Of a DNA stretch of 64,000 bases, positions 60,106-64,000 are shown piece by piece. The stretch spans positions 589,087 to 653,086 of the forward strand of contig JXTB01000061.1 in assembly GCA_002914805.1 (NCBI GenBank). The letters run 5' to 3'. Position 1 is the first letter of the stretch, and every line of letters begins with the position of its first letter. The DNA comes from Parasponia andersonii. Its lineage: Eukaryota > Streptophyta > Magnoliopsida > Rosales > Cannabaceae. A program made the translations under genes and the position numbers. The notes under the pieces are model-generated. The model ran no database searches. It was not told the origin of the DNA and saw only the letters and a list, made by a program, of their open reading frames with translations.

Positions 60106-62830
60106 TGTAAAAGCCTATTTTTAAGGATATTTTGGGTATTTTATCCACAATTTGATAAAAATAGATTTCCTTTTAAAGAGGACCTTGTCCCTATATCTCT
60201 CTTCTTTTTCTTTTTTTTTATTATTTATTTTCTATCTTTTGTTTTCTCACATGAATATCTGAAGCTTTGTTGGTTGTCACTGCCACCCTATGCCGCTGGT
60301 GCGCCTGCCCATGCATACTACCGATCGTTGACGAGTCGAAGTCAACCACTTCCGCTGCCCATTATGTCTTGATGATGAAGTTATGAGGCCACCATAAAAA
60401 TGCCCACCATAGCGTTTTTTGATTATTAAGTTGTCGTCCGACGCCGTTTCGACTCACTGTATGCAAGTGTCGTCGTCTTTTGAAATCTCCGATCGAACTA
60501 CATTGGCGGTTCATATCAATTTGGCCCGAGTTATCTCCGGTATGATTTTGGTTGATTTGGAAGTTTTAATTGTGGCATTTATGTTAATAATTTTTAAACA
60601 TATATAATGTGGCCATAAGATTTTGTGTGGACATTAAGTGAATTGAAGTATATAAAAGAATAGATGAGTTATGTGGAATTGAAATCCGAATTGTGACAAG
60701 ATTTAGATTGAAAAGTTGGTACTTTTATAAATAGATCTGAAAAGTTGATATATTCGTAATCAGATTAAGAAAGAAAAGGTATTTTGTAACCTTAACAAGT
60801 ATTGGGCTAGTACATCGGGATGAAGAATTAAAACTACGAAAAATAATATTTTTATAAACATTCAGAAAAGTTGATATTTTCTTTTTAAGGCTCGGGACCT
60901 GAATTGAACAAATTATATATCTAACCTAGCTATTTTTGATATGCTAGAAACTCAATAATGATATTTTTTTTTTCCAGTTGAGGCTATCTTGGAAAAGTGT
61001 CTTTCTCATAGCAAATAATTTGGATTCTAATTCGTCATTTGGACCTCCAAATGACCCACGAGAGTTACCGCGAGTCTTAGTCACAAGTTCTTGTTACTCG
61101 ATAGAGGTAGGGATTCAATTACTTGACTTTATAATAGTTTTTATTGTAAATTTCCTTATTTGATCGAATATAAAACTTTGTGAAATGAATTATAAAAATG
61201 TGTTTGTGAAATTTTTTTTGGAACACATGTTAATATTAAACTACTTAAAAGCATGTCACATTAGTTGGTGTGCTATATATCTTGTTTGAAACTGTTTTTA
61301 CATAGGAATTGAATTTTAGTTTTTGATAAAAATAATAGTTATGTTGCCGAAATTTCTGAAAATTTTGAAAAATTTGGAAATATTTTTTTTTTGAGCTAAA
61401 CTTGGTATGACTAAAAATATTGCATGGTTTATTTTAATAATTTTGTGGAGAATGGTACATATTTTAATTTTTGTCATCTATATAGTATTGCATGCATCAT
61501 TACACTTTCGCGGCCGGCGGACTTACGATACATATTAAGGGTGCTCAAACTACGGTACCCTATTTAGGATACTTGAATTATATTACATATTTATAGTCAT
61601 CTATTTAAGTATTTGTCATTAATTGCATTGATGGTTATGTACTTGACTTTGAATGATATGTACTTATTTTTGGAAATAAGATTTAATAAAGTTTTTGAAT
61701 TCTTTTTGATATTTTGACTCTTGTTTTATAAGTGGATTTCTGTAAAATTGTTCGAATGATTCACTTACCATGCAGAAACTTGGAAGTAAGTATTTTTGTT
61801 TCTATTTAAAACTTGTAATCGAATTACTCTGCATTCTTGTGTTAACTCCCTATTTTCTTCCCATTTTTAAGTGTTAGTTCGACCAAGATAGACTCTAATC
61901 TGGCCAGTTGAATTGTTTAGTATCTTTTGTAGTTTTGTTTGCTTTCCTAGATTTGTATTACCTAGTAGTTTTCTTCCACTTCTCTTAATAACTATTTAGC
62001 CATGTTCTATGAAAGTTTCAAGTGGGTGTACGAGGAAATTTTATTAAATATTACAGACTTTGTGAATATGAGGACATTTTGGAAACTCTAATAAACTTTG
62101 AGTTTTTAAATTATTTTCTTTTTAATATTTATGCTTAATAAGTGGGTTCAAGTTCGTGAAATCTTACCCATGACCGTTAATGAATTCTTTGTAAATATAT
62201 CGTTTCTTTGAAAACAACTATGATCATTTTTATAAGGACTTCCAAAACATGATTATGTCATTTTCTGTTGATAGTTATAAATTCATGTTATGTTGTGTGA
62301 ATTCATTGAGATTATCGTATGTCTGAAAATAGATTACTTCATATTATTCTGAGAAATTGTATGCTAGAATATGCATGCTGCTTGATTGTGCATAATCTAA
62401 GTACATGATGACCACCAAATTATTAATACAACCGCTTTTACGATATTTTGCTGGCTCTAAGAAGACGATCGAATTATTGTGGTATTGGCTATGTGAAGGC
62501 AACGGTTAGTGATAATTTTTGTTGTGGTAGCTTAAAGAAAACAAGCTTTAGTGAATGTGTTCTAGGGCCGATTGCGTTTAGCCAAGCCTTATTAATTAAG
62601 CAATTTACAATATGGCGTATATAGTGGCTTGACATTGCTGGCCTAAGTGAGAGACATTAGTAATTATCAAAAGTTTAACATGCATAGTATCATGAATGGA
62701 CATCACTGGTATATAAGTGAGAGGCCTTAGCAAAATGGCAAGATTGTTTATTGTCATTAGTGTAATGGGAATATTGATGGTCCAAGTGAGAGATCGAAGT
62801 GTCTGCAATTGCGATCACTCCGACATGTCT
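60106..62830 (+). mobile_element. Gypsy LTR (Tekay/Del-like), likely a 3' LTR
   Basis: Starts TGTAAAAGCC after a polypurine tract, and aligns with 44756-45076 plus 48494-49730 in order. No coding frame. The distal part (about 62625-62830) has three degenerate ~70-bp repeats with 'aagtgagag' (62645, 62716, 62785). The right end is not defined. Confidence 0.65.
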
Positions 62831-63030
62831 TTTTTCCCTTAAGCCTCCACCAAGGCAAGAGACATCGCCACCTCGAATTTATATTTGTCGATTGCAGTAC
62901 CGAGGGGCTCTTTGTGCTGATACATGCACGTGCATTTAAGCAGTGTGTATCTGATTTGAGATATATTTGCTACGTGATTGTGATAACCAGCATGCGTCGA
63001 ACAAATCAACAATTGTAGTTCACCAATCAA

Positions 63031-63192
63031 CCGTAATAATAATAGTAAAAATGTCAACCACAATAAGAATAGTGAAAAGGATAGCCATAATAACAATAGT
63101 AAAAATGACAGTCGTAATAGCAATAATAAAAAGGGCAACCCCAATAGCAATAGTGAAAAGAATAGCCGTAATAACAATAGTAAAAAATAACG
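63031..63192. repeat. 27-bp minisatellite, six units
   Basis: Units begin at 63031, 63058, 63085, 63112, 63139 and 63166 and follow [ct]c[gac][tc]aata[ag].aata[ga]t[ag]aaaa... Each is exactly 27 bases, so both strands read through as 9-residue repeats (plus strand: TVIIIVKMS-like). This gives a low-complexity frame at 62967-63218 and one at 63177-62839 on the other strand; neither has other support as a gene. Confidence 0.95.
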
Positions 63193-63552
63193 TTCACACT
63201 ACTTTTCAAGTTCTATAAATACGGAGGGTTTTATCACTTATTTTGCATCCCATTCTAAAATCCTCTTCCTTTCTAAAAGAGAATTCAAGCATAGGAATTC
63301 CTCTTAGTGTCCTACTTATTTTCTCCTAAATTGTTTAGAAAGCATGTTTTTTCCTATTTCAAGAGAGAGAAGTTGTAAGTTGTAATCTCTTTTTATAGTA
63401 AAATTCTTCACAGTCTTGTTTATAGACGTAGCCTAAATTGAGTGAACTACGTTAAATCTTTTTGTGTGCCTTATCTTTTTCATTTTACTCAAATTTTCTC
63501 AACTCGTATTTTAGCTATGTATTGTCACTTCTGTAAAACCAATCTCCTAACA
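63193..63552 (+). mobile_element. LTR-like 3' portion (copia-type), uncertain
   Basis: Has a TATA box TATAAATACGGAGGG (about 63215-63229), a leader with 'gtagcctaaattgagtgaactacg', and an end ...tctcctaaca at 63552, the usual layout of a copia LTR. No LTR start, primer site or target duplication could be fixed. Confidence 0.4.
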
Positions 63553-64000
63553 ATATGTTATTCTTTATTACGTTGTGTCTAGTACATGTTAGAGTGCTAA
63601 TTGTCATTTTCGCTCTACCCTGCGCAAATCAATGGGTAATATTGTTTAGCGTTATTCTTTTTGTGTTAATTAGAGTATTGTCGTTGTAAAGTGGTTTGTG
63701 TTTTATAATAGCTTCTCGCTTATTAAGCTCTGTAGCTCATAAGTTATACCCTTGTGCTGTAGGTAAACTTAAGAGGAAACCTATGAACTAGACTCGAGCA
63801 CAAGAGTCAGGAATGTCCCTGGAATAAGTCGGATGCAACTCTAACACTTCTGTGAAAGTTGCTTTCACGTATATGTTAAGTGTTGAAAATAAACTTGTTT
63901 AAGCCCATAAGAAATATTTAAGCCCATCAACATGAGACCCAATAAGTTGGAGTTAGCCCAAGTGCAAAACTCACAAAAGAAAAAGCCCAAGTCCAAATTA
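63553..64000. other. Unassigned sequence at the right edge
   Basis: No gene. A possible LTR start, TGTTAAGTGTTGAAAAT, lies at about 63874 with 'aagcccat' repeats after it, but it runs off the window and cannot be confirmed. Confidence 0.3.

Noticed and set aside
62839..63177. Leucine-rich minus-strand frame resembling a membrane protein
   Set aside because: It arises from the 27-bp minisatellite read in the open frame; there are no flanking conserved residues.

Overview
The window looks like gene-poor, transposon-dense nuclear DNA of a flowering plant, most likely a eudicot. It is very AT-rich and holds no intact host gene that I can recognise. What it holds is nested and decayed LTR retrotransposons of both the copia and gypsy superfamilies, tRNA-derived SINEs, foldback and hAT-type MITEs, a CACTA transposase remnant, microsatellites, and one broken RPM1-like CC-NB-LRR disease-resistance gene. 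Every long reading frame that can be identified belongs to a mobile element or to that NLR pseudogene.

Layout. 1-3548: gypsy LTR in minus orientation with a SINE inside it. 3549-5549 and 11204-11760: CACTA-like transposase debris, split by a complete non-autonomous Tat/Athila-like element at 5555-11198 (two 1.5 kb LTRs, tRNA-Asp-type primer site, 5-bp target duplication ctcag). 12156-17038: decayed Ale/Retrofit-type copia element with short LTRs. 17039-29618: AT-rich intergenic DNA with two SINEs, a very degenerate tandem array of about 132-bp units (20590-22890), a foldback MITE, and a second foldback MITE split by a hAT MITE. 29619-37427: SIRE-type copia on the minus strand whose right LTR has a primer site on one side and a polypurine tract on the other, the sign of a tandem LTR-internal-LTR-internal arrangement. 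37428-39505: Tat/Athila-like LTR plus a scrap of internal region. 41638-43261: solo copia-type LTR with target duplication gatac.

44756-50610 is a gypsy LTR carrying another LTR insertion (target duplication gtgtt) between whose two copies lie the NLR pseudogene, a further gypsy LTR start and a 116-base assembly gap. 50611-59425 is a second large copia element on the minus strand, itself interrupted in gag by a solo Tat/Athila-like LTR (target duplication ctttt). 60106 onward is another gypsy LTR preceded by a polypurine tract, followed by a 27-bp minisatellite and LTR-like sequence.

The parts do not act together as a pathway. The window is a record of successive insertions, recombination between LTRs and decay by stop codons. 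The most interesting items are the NLR/LTR junction beside the assembly gap, the tandem SIRE arrangement, the cryptic 132-bp array, a duplicated palindromic module in one LTR, and two SINE types that share a 3' tail. I found no convincing new enzymatic or regulatory system.
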